Below are positions 31,701-39,709 of a stretch of 45,771 bases of DNA, piece after piece. The DNA comes from Thermoanaerobaculia bacterium (GTDB lineage: Bacteria; Acidobacteriota; Thermoanaerobaculia; Multivoradales; JAHZIX01): contig JALXFE010000404.1 in assembly GCA_027069135.1 (NCBI GenBank), positions 1 through 45,771 on the forward strand, read 5' to 3'. Position 1 is the stretch's first letter, and the number at the start of each line of letters is the position of its first letter. Under the pieces are notes generated by a model. It ran no database searches. It was not told where the DNA came from and saw only the letters and a program-made list of their open reading frames with translations. Position numbers and translations under genes: made by a program.

Positions 31701-34700
31701 CGGCCCTAGCGCCGGTGGTGGGCTATTTCGTAAACCCGGTGGTGATCCTCGGAGAGGCCTCCGGGAACCCTTCCTTTGAGGGGTACCTGGAGCAGATCAG
31801 GGGTCGCGTCGCCGGCGCCCTGGAGCACCAGGACCTGCCCTTTCCCATGCTGGCGGAGCGCCTTCGGCCGCTGCGGGATCCGAGTCGCTCCCCCCTGTTC
31901 CAGGTGATGCTGACCCTGCAACGATCCCATCGCCGGGAGGTGGCTCCCCTGGCGGCTTTCGCTCTCGGCGAGCCCGGGGCCCGGTTGGATCTGGGGCCCC
32001 TGCGCCTCGAATGCCGAGCCCTGCCTCACCCCAGCGTCCAATTCGATCTCAGCTTCACCGTGGCCCCGGTGGGCGACGGGCTGGGCCTTCGCCTCGACTT
32101 CAACCGGGACCTCTTCGACGGGGCCACGGCGCAGCGTCTGCTGGATCGGTGGAGCGTGCTCCTGGCGTCGGCGGCGGAGAATCCCCGGCAGCCCCTGGGG
32201 GAATTGTCTCTGTTGAGGGAGGGGGAGCGCCGGCAATTTCTGGTGGATTTCAACTCCACCGCCAGACCCCTTCCGGAGGCCACGATTCACGGGCTCTTCG
32301 CCGAGAGGGCGGCCTTGGAACCGGAGGCCATCGCTCTGGTCTTCGGGGGCGAGGAGATCAGCTACGGTGCATTGCTTCGCCGGTCCCAGCGCCTGGCCCG
32401 GTTCCTGGTCGCTCAGGGTGTCGGCCAGGAATCGCCGGTGGCGATCCTCCTGGAGCGTTCACCGGCCCTGGTGACGGCACTCCTCGGAACCCTCCTCGCC
32501 GGCGGCTCCTACGTTCCTCTGGACCCGACCTACCCCCGGGACCGCATCGCCTTCGTCCTCGAAGATTGCGGCGCGGCGGTGCTGCTCTGTGATGGAGAGC
32601 TGGCTCGGGACAGGAGCGCTCTGCCCGAGGTGGTGGTGGCCCTGGACTCCCAGGGATGGGTGGAAGGGCAGCCCACGAATGGCTGGGAAGAAGGAAGGCT
32701 CCCCCCCGTCCCGGCGGCTCAACGGGCCTATGTCATCTACACCTCCGGCTCCACCGGACGGCCCAAGGGGGTCGAGGTGGACCATCCATCGGTGGTGAAC
32801 TTTCTCCAATCCATGGCTCGGCGCCCGGGCCTCCTGGCCGAGGACATCCTGGTGGCGGTGACCACCGTCAGTTTCGACATCGCGGGCCTGGAGCTCTTCC
32901 TGCCCCTGACCCGGGGAGCTCAGGTGGTGCTGGCGGACCGGGCGACGGCGGCGGATGGAGCCGCTTTGCGGGAGCTCCTCGAGGCATCCCGGGCCACCGT
33001 CCTCCAGGCGACACCGGCGACCTGGCGCCTCCTCCTGGCCGCCGGTTGGAATGGGGAGCCCCGTCTCGAGGCCCTGTGCGGCGGCGAGGCCCTGCCGCAG
33101 GATCTGGCTCAGGAGATCCGGAGCCGAGCCCGCAGTCTCTGGAATGTATATGGGCCGACGGAGACGACCATCTGGTCGACGGTGCATCGGCTGCCGCTGG
33201 CTTTGGGGGCAGAGTCCGGATCCGTCAGCCTCGGTCGGCCCATCGACAACACCTCGGTCTACATCCTGGGCCCCGGCGCCCATCCCCAACCCCCGCCCAT
33301 CTCCGGGGAGCTGGTCATCGGCGGGGAAGGCCTGGCCCGGGGATACCTTCACCGGCCAGCCCTGACCGCGGAACGTTTCATCCCGGATGGGTTCGGGGGC
33401 GGCGAGGGCCAGCGCCTCTACCGCACCGGCGATCTGGCACGATGGAGCCCGGAAGGGCGCCTTCAATACCTGGGCCGCCTGGACCATCAGATCAAGATTC
33501 GAGGCCATCGCATCGAGCTCGGGGAGGTCGAGGCCTGCCTGGAGAGCTTCGAAGACGTCCGCCAGGCGGTGGTCGTGGCCCGCGAGGTCACGACCGGGGA
33601 TTCTCGGCTGGTGGCCTATGTCGTCCAAGACGGAGGCATCGAGCTCGCCCCGGAGGAGCTGCGCTCGGCCTTGCGGGAGCGCCTGCCGGAGGTCTTTGTA
33701 CCCTCCTTCTTCGTCTCCCTCGAGGCCATGCCGCTGACTCCTAACGGGAAGGTGGATCGCTCCGCGCTGCCGGATCCGCCCCAGCTGCGTCGGGATCTCA
33801 CGGGTTCCTCCGCCGCTCCGGCCTCTGCCTTGGAGGATCTGCTGGCCAAGCTGTGGGCCCAGGTCCTGGGGGTCGAAGGGATCGGCCGGGACGATAATTT
33901 CTTCGATCTCGGAGGCCACTCGCTGCTGGTGGCGAAGGTCCATGCCCAGCTCTTAGAAGAGCTCGAGACGGATCTCACCATCGTCGAGCTCTTTCGCTTT
34001 CCCACCATCCGCACTCTGGCCCAGCGTCTCTCGGGTTCCGGAGAGATAGAGGTCCCGGCGGCCCGGCCGGAGAATTCCCTCGACGGAAGAGCTCCCCACC
34101 GGGAGAGTCGGGACATCGCCATCATCGGCATGGCGGGTCGTTTTCCCGGGGCCCCGGACGTCGAGACCCTGTGGCGACGGTTGCGGGGCGGGGAGGAGTG
34201 CATCACCACCTTTTCTGAAGAAGAGCTCCTGGAGGCCGGCGTCGAGGCCTCCCGCCTGGCGGATCCGGACTATGTCCGGGCCTCCGGCTATCTCGCCGAT
34301 GCCGACCTCTTCGATGCCCGATTCTTCGATATTCCCGAGCGGGAAGCGGAGCTCATGGATCCCCAGCACCGCCTCTTCCTGGAGTGTGCTTGGGCGAGCC
34401 TCGAAGACGCCGGCTACGACCCGGGCCGCTATGACGGGCGCGTCGCCGTCTTCGGCAGTGTCGGCATCCAGACCTACGCCCACGAAGCGGGGTTGGGCGA
34501 GGTCAGCTCCGAGGCAGCCCGCTACCAGGCCTTCGTCGGCAATGACAAGGATTTCGTCCCCACCCGGGTGGCCTACAAGCTGAACCTCCGGGGCCCGGCG
34601 ATCAATGTGCAGACCGCGTGCTCGAGCTCCTTGGTGGGGGTCCATCTCGCCGTCCGAAGTCTGTTGGCCGGGGAAGCCGAGATGGCCCTGGTGGGGGGAT

Positions 34701-37700
34701 GTACCGTGCGCACCCCGCTGAAGGCCGGTTACCTCTACGAAGAAGGGGGAATCCCCTCGCCGGACGGTCATTGTCGACCCTTCGACAAGGACGCCGCGGG
34801 CACCGTCTTCGCCAACGGCGCCGGCATGGTGGTGCTCAAGCCCCTCCATCGCGCCTTGGAAGATGGTGACCGGATCCGGGCGGTGGTCAAGGGTAGCGCC
34901 GTCAACAACGACGGCGACGGCAAGATCGGCTTCACTGCCCCCAGCGTCGACGGTCAGGCGGCGGCCATCCGGGAAGCCCTGCGCCAGGCGGGCATCGACG
35001 GCAGCAGCGTCTCCTACGTAGAGACCCACGGCACGGGCACCCCCCTGGGAGATCCCATCGAGGTGGCAGCCCTCGAGGAGGCGTTTCGAGGTCCCAAAGC
35101 ATCAGGGCCTGAAGGCTCGGAACCGGAGGCCGCCTGTGCCCTGGGATCCGTCAAGTCGAATCTTGGACACCTCGATACCGCCGCCGGGGTGACGGGTTTG
35201 ATCAAGACCGTCCTGGCCCTGGAGCACGAGGAAATGCCGCCGACGGTGCATTTCCAGGAAGCCAATCCGAAGCTCGCCTTGGAGGCGTCCCGCTTCTTCG
35301 TCCCGGGCGCGTTGCAGCCCTGGCCCCGGGGCTCGCGGCCCCGGAGGGCCGGGGTGAGCTCTTTCGGCATCGGTGGAACCAACGCCCATGTGGTCCTGGA
35401 GGAGGCTCCCCTGCCGTCGAGCTCGGAGAGCTCTCGCCCCTGGCAGCTACTCCTCATCTCGGGGCGCAGTGAGGCGGCCAAGGAGAGGGTGACGGAAGGT
35501 CTCGCAAAGGCCCTCCCGGCCTCGGAGATCAACCTGGCGGACGTGGCCTTCACCCTCAGCGTCGGCCGTCGGCCCTTCGAGCATCGGAGCTTTCTCGTCG
35601 CCGAAAACATCGAGGATGCGGCGGCGGTGCTGCTCGGCGAAGAAGAGGGCACCGCCGGTCGGATGCTGTCCGCAGTGGCGGGAAAAGACGCTCCCTCCAT
35701 CGCCTTCCTCTTCCCGGGCCAGGGGGCCCAATACCCTCATATGGCCCGGGATCTCTACGAGGCGGAGCCGGTCTTCCGCACCGAGGTAGACCGTTGCTGC
35801 GATCTCCTGGAGCCTCTCCTGGTCGGGGATCTGCGCTCGCTCCTCTTCCCTTCCGAAGCGCCGGAGGAATCGTCGCCGGAGGAATCGCCGGCGGATCGGC
35901 TGGCCCGCACCGCCTTTACCCAACCGGCCCTTTTCGTCGTGGAGTACGCCCTGGCTCGCCTCTGGATGTCCTGGGGGATCGTGCCGGGGGCCATGCTCGG
36001 CCACAGCGTCGGCGAGTATGTCGCTGCCTGCCTCGCCGGGGTCTTCGAGCTTCCCGCCGCCCTGGCGCTGGTCACCGCTCGTGGGCGCCTGATGCAGAGC
36101 CTGCCGGCGGGGGCCATGCTCAGCGTCGAGTTGAGTGAGAGTGAGATCCTGCCCTGGCTCGGCGAAGAGATTTCCCTTGCGGCCATCAACGGGCCTCGGC
36201 ATTGCGTCGTCTCCGGCGCATCCGAAGCGGTGGCGGCCCTGGAAGAACGGCTTAAGGGTCAAGGCGTCGCCTGCAGGCCGCTGCGTACCTCCCACGCCTT
36301 CCATTCGGCGATGATGGACCCGATCCTAGAGACCTTCCGGGCCGAGGTCGAACGGGCTCGTCCCCAGGCTCCGACCGTGCCCTTCCTCTCGAATACCACG
36401 GGGGATTGGATCCGGCCGGAACAGGCGGTGGATCCGGCCTATTGGAGCGCTCACCTGCGCGGAGGGGTACGCTTCGCGGACGGCCTCGGGAAGCTCCGGG
36501 AAGACCCCCGACGCTTTCTCCTCGAAGTCGGGCCGGGAAATACCCTCAGCGTCCTAGCCCGCAAGGGCGGCGCCACCCGAGTGACTTCGTCGCTGCGACA
36601 TCCCCGGGAGAAGACCTCCGACGTTGCACATCTGCTGGGTGCCCTGGGAAGACTCTGGCTCGCTGGTGCAGAAGTCGATTGGACGGGCTTCTGGAGCGGC
36701 GAGGAGCGGCAGCGCCGGAGCCTGCCCACTTATCCCTTCGAAAGAAAGCGCTATTGGGTGGAGGCCCGCCCGGACCGGGGTCGGATCTCGGAATCCCGGC
36801 GACGGGCCCCGCAGGACGGGTTGGAGATCCCTCTCTGGCGCCAGGCCCCCCCCCGGCCCCCGGCCTCCCTTGCAGAGCAGGAGCCCTGGCTGCTCTTCGC
36901 CGATGCTGGGGGAGTCGTCCGGAATCTCCTCGAGGAGCTCAAGCGGCGCCCGAGCCGGCCCCCGGTGACCGTGGTGGTGGAAGGGGAGAGCTTTCAGGCC
37001 CTCGGTACGGAGCAGGAGGCGGACTACGCCCTGCGGCCCGATTCCCAGGAGGACTACGATTCGTTGATCTCGGCTCTTGAGGAGGCCCATCGGCTGCCCC
37101 GGTGCATCGTCCACGGCTGGGGCTTGAGCGGCGAGGACCGCCGTCCGGATTCCGGGGAGCTCCTCACCGGTCTCGAGGCCAGTCGCCGCCGGGGCTTCGA
37201 CAGCCTCATTGCCCTGGCTCGCGCCCTGGAGCGGGCTGGGACCTCGGAGCCGACCCGTTGGACGGTGCTGGTCGATGGCCTCCTGGCCCTCCCCGGGGAA
37301 ACCCCCCGCCGACCGGACAAAGCTCTGGTCCTGGGACCTCTGAAGGTCATCCCCCAGGAATTCCCGGTGCACCGGCTGCGCTGTGTCGACCTCGAGGCTC
37401 AGGAGGCCTTGGGACCGGCGGCGGCAGCGCTCCTGGGACCCCTGCTGGAGGAGGTGGCGTCGCCGGTAGAGCCGGAGGATCGCCTGGTTGCCTTCCGTCG
37501 CAGTGTCCGCTGGCTCCAGGGCTACGGCGAGCTACGCCTGCCGGAGGCACCGTCGGCGCGCCGACTGCGAGAGAGGGGCGTCTACCTGATCACCGGCGGC
37601 CTGGGAGACCTCGGTTTAGCGGTGGCGGAAGATCTCGCTCGGGAGGTCCGTGCCCGCCTGGTGCTCGTGGGAAGGCGCCCCATGCCCCCTCGGGACGAGT

Positions 37701-39709
37701 GGCCGCGGATCGCTCGAGAGGGGACCGCCGAAGATCGCCGGGGGGTGATCCTTCGCCGGCTCCTGGCCCTCGAAGAGACGGGAGCCGAAGTCCTGACCGT
37801 GGCGGCGGATGTCGCCGACGAGGCGGAGCTTTCCCGGGCCATCCTCCGGGGAGAGGCCCGCTTCGGACCCCTTCACGGGGTGATTCACGCCGCCGGAGTG
37901 GCCGGCGGTGGCATGCTCCAGGGCCGGACCCCGGCCCAGGTCCAGGCGGTCTTGACTCCCAAGGTCCAGGGAACCCTCGTCCTCTCCAAGGTGCTGGGCG
38001 ACCGGCCCCTGGATTTCTTCGTCCTTTTCTCCTCCATCACCGGCACCGCCGGAGGGTTTGGCCAGGCGGATTATTGTGCCGCCAACGCCTTCCTGGACTC
38101 CTTCGCCACGAGCCATCTGGCTCCGCCGGACACCTACACGGTCGCCATCGCCTGGGATCGCTGGGAGGAGGTGGGGATGGCCGCGCGCTCGTCTCAGGCA
38201 GCGGACTTTTGGCAGGGCGGCGACGCCGGGGCCTCGACGGGGCATCCGCTCCTGGGTGCTGCCATCACGGAGACGGCCCAGCAGGCGATCTACGCCGCGA
38301 CCCTCTCCGCACAAGACCATTGGATTCTTGGGGAACACCGCATCGCCGGCTTGGAGACCCTTCCCGGGACCGCCTATCTGGAGATGGCGAGGGCCGCCTT
38401 CGAGGAGCGTTTCCCGGGCCCGGTGACCCTCTCCGAGATCGTCTTCCTGGCCCCGCTGTCGGTGGGCCCGGGCGAGAGCCGGCAGGTGTTGACGATGCTG
38501 GAGGCGGAAGGGGAGGGGCGGGCCTTCCGGGTGGTCAGTCGGCCCGTCGGGGGGGATCCCGGGGCCTGGACCGAGCACGCCCGCGGCAGGGTGGGGCCAG
38601 CGACGGCGAAACCGCCTTCGAAAGTGGATCTGGAGGCTTTGGGCGCAAGGTGTAACGAGCGGGAGCTCACCGCCCTAAGCCACCACCGGGGGAGCCACGG
38701 AAGCTTCCTCGTCACCGGCCCCCGCTGGCAGAGCCTTCGGCTCATGCACGCCGCGGACCGCGAGAGTCTGGCTCTCCTGGAGCTCCCGGACGAGCTTCAC
38801 GGAGATCTGGAGAGCTACGCCCTCCACCCGGCCCTCCTCGACGTGGCAGCCGGTGCCGTGCAATTTCTCGCCCAGGGGAACTTCCTTCCCCTGGCCTACG
38901 AGAAGCTCACCCTCTGGCGACCGATGCCGGCCCGGTCCTTCAGCCACTTCCGGCTCCGAGGGGACCTCGAGCCTTCGGCGGAGACCCTCACCTGCGACAT
39001 CTCCTTGCTCGATGAGGAAGGGGAGACCTTCGCCGCCATCGAGGGCTTTTCCATGAAGCGGGTGGGAGAAGAAGTCGCGGCGGCCCTGGCCTCGGGAGCG
39101 ACCTCCTCCCCTTCGGTGCCGATCTTCGGCTTGCCGGGACTCTCCTCTCCCGGAGCCGCGCTGCCGGCACCGGCGGTTCCGGGGATCCGTCCGGAAGAGG
39201 GTACTGCGGTGCTGCGGCGATTGGTGGACTCGGCGGTGGTGCCGCGAGTGTTGGTCACGACCCTGCCAGTAGCGACGATCCTGGCCCAGACGGACGCCTT
39301 GGATCGCGATCGCCTGGGTGCCGGACTGACCGGTGAGCCCACCACCCTCCACGAAAGGCCCGCGGTCAGCAGCGACTTCGTCGCCCCCGCCGACGATGTG
39401 GAGCGGCGCATCGCCGGGGTCTGGCAGCGGGTCCTGGGCCTCGAGAGGGTGGGGGTCCACGACAACTTCTTCGAGCTCGGCGGGTCCTCCCTCAACGGTG
39501 TGCAACTCGTTGCCGAGCTGAAGAAGGAGCTGGGGGTGGAGATCCCCACGGTCGCCATTTTCGAAGCGCCGACGGTCAGCTCTCTGACCCGGTACTTAAA
39601 ACCGAAGGACGAAAAAGAAGAAGCGTTCTCCGATACCCGTCGGCGGGCAGAACGAAAACGACAGGCCTTGAAGAGCAATCCCCGGGCCGCGAGGAGACGA
39701 CGGCCATGA
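28706..39709 (+). CDS. FAAL-ACP-C-A(Gly)-PCP-KS-AT-KR-DH-ACP hybrid lipo-initiating PKS/NRPS
   Basis: The 3667-residue protein starts at GTG after GAGG. Residues 1-600 form a fatty acyl-AMP ligase (YTSGSTSTPKGVMISHGN; WLPLYHDMGLIGNV; RGRNHYPQDLE), which activates a fatty acid and loads the ACP (GIDSL, Ser666). A condensation domain (HHLVTDF at 856) acylates the amino acid. The A domain (FDIAGLE at 1390) reads DILQLGVIW plus Lys, nearly the known Gly code DILQLGLIWK. Then follow PCP (Ser1739), KS (TACSSS, Cys1972; ETHGTG; SNLGH), AT (GHSVGE, Ser2434; HAFH at 2530, the usual malonyl signature), an intact KR (TGGLGDLG at 2963; Tyr3123, no LDD motif), a DH (HRIAGLETLPG, His3211; LHPALLD) and ACP (LGGSSL, Ser3595). 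The KR lies before the DH, unlike the usual AT-DH-KR order. The product should be an N-acylglycyl chain extended by two carbons, probably alpha,beta-unsaturated. The Arg/Lys-rich C-terminal tail may dock to the next PKS, whose ATG overlaps this stop. Confidence 0.95.
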   Translation: MTLRRITAEEEAFEGRPLIDLFLERSTSTPVRAAYTFLEEDGAARTWTFGELGEKVRGIGRRLEEQGLRGERALLLYPPGLEFIAAFLACLASGVVAVPAYPPGSRRTLPRVRAIARDAQPAVALTTRVHLEKFEKLSSKAPELAPVRWLATDDVAVESDVLWTPRPPGSDDLAFLQYTSGSTSTPKGVMISHGNLAHNEEMIHRAFGTTEESVIVGWLPLYHDMGLIGNVLQPLYLGARCILMAPVTFLRQPRRWLEAITTYRGTTSGAPNFAYELCVRRIPKEERQGLDLSSWSLAFSGAEPVRGETLKRFATSFAPQGFRPQAFYPCYGLAEGTLLVTGGSSRTAPRVDCFLAEGLEAGRGEKVEEGLEEVPAKGRLLVSCGRTWGGQRMEIVDPESRQPCPAGQVGEIWVSGPSIAQGYWQQEDLTRQDFGARLANEGGANERGANERDANEAFLRTGDLGFFEDGELFVTGRIKDLIILRGRNHYPQDLELTVDACHPELRPGCGAAFSVEVEGEERLVVVQEQVRRPSQTDFEAIAGTVREALAREHEVRLEELVVVRWGSIPKTSSGKIQRRACREAYLAGELAVVGRGGAGAPASAPQSLGSDLDSEILDGTALRDLPESERPEALARILRAKVAEVLRVAPGGIPGDVPLTALGIDSLAAVELQQAVQDSVGLELSLGRLLEGARIFDLVREIEDRWQDIAPSSSQGPRARGPSKPGEFPLSRGQEALWFLQQVSPDETATQIAAAVDIHGNLDASALRRAVKELSQRHSELRTTFRSRAGEPVKVLHGELEPEITFEAAESLSQLEVEEFLEREAHRPFDLVRGPLLRLHLLRRGETQHILLLVIHHLVTDFWSLSVWFEELRQLYETPGSPLPDLPLAYDDTVRWREELLAGSVGTESWDFWAETLQGPLPDLELPTDRPRPPVQSSAGDDRRLHLDRQTSEALGELAQGSGSTLFTLLAAGLLALLHRHSGQDRLLLGTPTAGRTDSALAPVVGYFVNPVVILGEASGNPSFEGYLEQIRGRVAGALEHQDLPFPMLAERLRPLRDPSRSPLFQVMLTLQRSHRREVAPLAAFALGEPGARLDLGPLRLECRALPHPSVQFDLSFTVAPVGDGLGLRLDFNRDLFDGATAQRLLDRWSVLLASAAENPRQPLGELSLLREGERRQFLVDFNSTARPLPEATIHGLFAERAALEPEAIALVFGGEEISYGALLRRSQRLARFLVAQGVGQESPVAILLERSPALVTALLGTLLAGGSYVPLDPTYPRDRIAFVLEDCGAAVLLCDGELARDRSALPEVVVALDSQGWVEGQPTNGWEEGRLPPVPAAQRAYVIYTSGSTGRPKGVEVDHPSVVNFLQSMARRPGLLAEDILVAVTTVSFDIAGLELFLPLTRGAQVVLADRATAADGAALRELLEASRATVLQATPATWRLLLAAGWNGEPRLEALCGGEALPQDLAQEIRSRARSLWNVYGPTETTIWSTVHRLPLALGAESGSVSLGRPIDNTSVYILGPGAHPQPPPISGELVIGGEGLARGYLHRPALTAERFIPDGFGGGEGQRLYRTGDLARWSPEGRLQYLGRLDHQIKIRGHRIELGEVEACLESFEDVRQAVVVAREVTTGDSRLVAYVVQDGGIELAPEELRSALRERLPEVFVPSFFVSLEAMPLTPNGKVDRSALPDPPQLRRDLTGSSAAPASALEDLLAKLWAQVLGVEGIGRDDNFFDLGGHSLLVAKVHAQLLEELETDLTIVELFRFPTIRTLAQRLSGSGEIEVPAARPENSLDGRAPHRESRDIAIIGMAGRFPGAPDVETLWRRLRGGEECITTFSEEELLEAGVEASRLADPDYVRASGYLADADLFDARFFDIPEREAELMDPQHRLFLECAWASLEDAGYDPGRYDGRVAVFGSVGIQTYAHEAGLGEVSSEAARYQAFVGNDKDFVPTRVAYKLNLRGPAINVQTACSSSLVGVHLAVRSLLAGEAEMALVGGCTVRTPLKAGYLYEEGGIPSPDGHCRPFDKDAAGTVFANGAGMVVLKPLHRALEDGDRIRAVVKGSAVNNDGDGKIGFTAPSVDGQAAAIREALRQAGIDGSSVSYVETHGTGTPLGDPIEVAALEEAFRGPKASGPEGSEPEAACALGSVKSNLGHLDTAAGVTGLIKTVLALEHEEMPPTVHFQEANPKLALEASRFFVPGALQPWPRGSRPRRAGVSSFGIGGTNAHVVLEEAPLPSSSESSRPWQLLLISGRSEAAKERVTEGLAKALPASEINLADVAFTLSVGRRPFEHRSFLVAENIEDAAAVLLGEEEGTAGRMLSAVAGKDAPSIAFLFPGQGAQYPHMARDLYEAEPVFRTEVDRCCDLLEPLLVGDLRSLLFPSEAPEESSPEESPADRLARTAFTQPALFVVEYALARLWMSWGIVPGAMLGHSVGEYVAACLAGVFELPAALALVTARGRLMQSLPAGAMLSVELSESEILPWLGEEISLAAINGPRHCVVSGASEAVAALEERLKGQGVACRPLRTSHAFHSAMMDPILETFRAEVERARPQAPTVPFLSNTTGDWIRPEQAVDPAYWSAHLRGGVRFADGLGKLREDPRRFLLEVGPGNTLSVLARKGGATRVTSSLRHPREKTSDVAHLLGALGRLWLAGAEVDWTGFWSGEERQRRSLPTYPFERKRYWVEARPDRGRISESRRRAPQDGLEIPLWRQAPPRPPASLAEQEPWLLFADAGGVVRNLLEELKRRPSRPPVTVVVEGESFQALGTEQEADYALRPDSQEDYDSLISALEEAHRLPRCIVHGWGLSGEDRRPDSGELLTGLEASRRRGFDSLIALARALERAGTSEPTRWTVLVDGLLALPGETPRRPDKALVLGPLKVIPQEFPVHRLRCVDLEAQEALGPAAAALLGPLLEEVASPVEPEDRLVAFRRSVRWLQGYGELRLPEAPSARRLRERGVYLITGGLGDLGLAVAEDLAREVRARLVLVGRRPMPPRDEWPRIAREGTAEDRRGVILRRLLALEETGAEVLTVAADVADEAELSRAILRGEARFGPLHGVIHAAGVAGGGMLQGRTPAQVQAVLTPKVQGTLVLSKVLGDRPLDFFVLFSSITGTAGGFGQADYCAANAFLDSFATSHLAPPDTYTVAIAWDRWEEVGMAARSSQAADFWQGGDAGASTGHPLLGAAITETAQQAIYAATLSAQDHWILGEHRIAGLETLPGTAYLEMARAAFEERFPGPVTLSEIVFLAPLSVGPGESRQVLTMLEAEGEGRAFRVVSRPVGGDPGAWTEHARGRVGPATAKPPSKVDLEALGARCNERELTALSHHRGSHGSFLVTGPRWQSLRLMHAADRESLALLELPDELHGDLESYALHPALLDVAAGAVQFLAQGNFLPLAYEKLTLWRPMPARSFSHFRLRGDLEPSAETLTCDISLLDEEGETFAAIEGFSMKRVGEEVAAALASGATSSPSVPIFGLPGLSSPGAALPAPAVPGIRPEEGTAVLRRLVDSAVVPRVLVTTLPVATILAQTDALDRDRLGAGLTGEPTTLHERPAVSSDFVAPADDVERRIAGVWQRVLGLERVGVHDNFFELGGSSLNGVQLVAELKKELGVEIPTVAIFEAPTVSSLTRYLKPKDEKEEAFSDTRRRAERKRQALKSNPRAARRRRP
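30020..30073 (+). repeat. In-frame 15-nt tandem repeat (x3.6) in the FAAL domain
   Basis: Units at 30020, 30035 and 30050 plus a partial one at 30065 encode ANEGG, ANERG, ANERD and ANE. Units 2 and 3 differ by one base. The repeat is in the hinge region of the FAAL just before LRTGDLGF, probably a surface loop. The near identity suggests a recent or still unstable expansion. Confidence 0.85.
35861..35890 (+). repeat. In-frame 15-nt tandem repeat (x2) in the AT domain
   Basis: Two units (35861-35875 and 35876-35890) encode PEESS and PEESP and differ by one base. They lie in the acyltransferase between LLFPSEA and the ADRLARTAFTQPALF helix. The AT of the next PKS has a shorter loop at this place ([14 protein letters not shown]). 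Confidence 0.75.
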
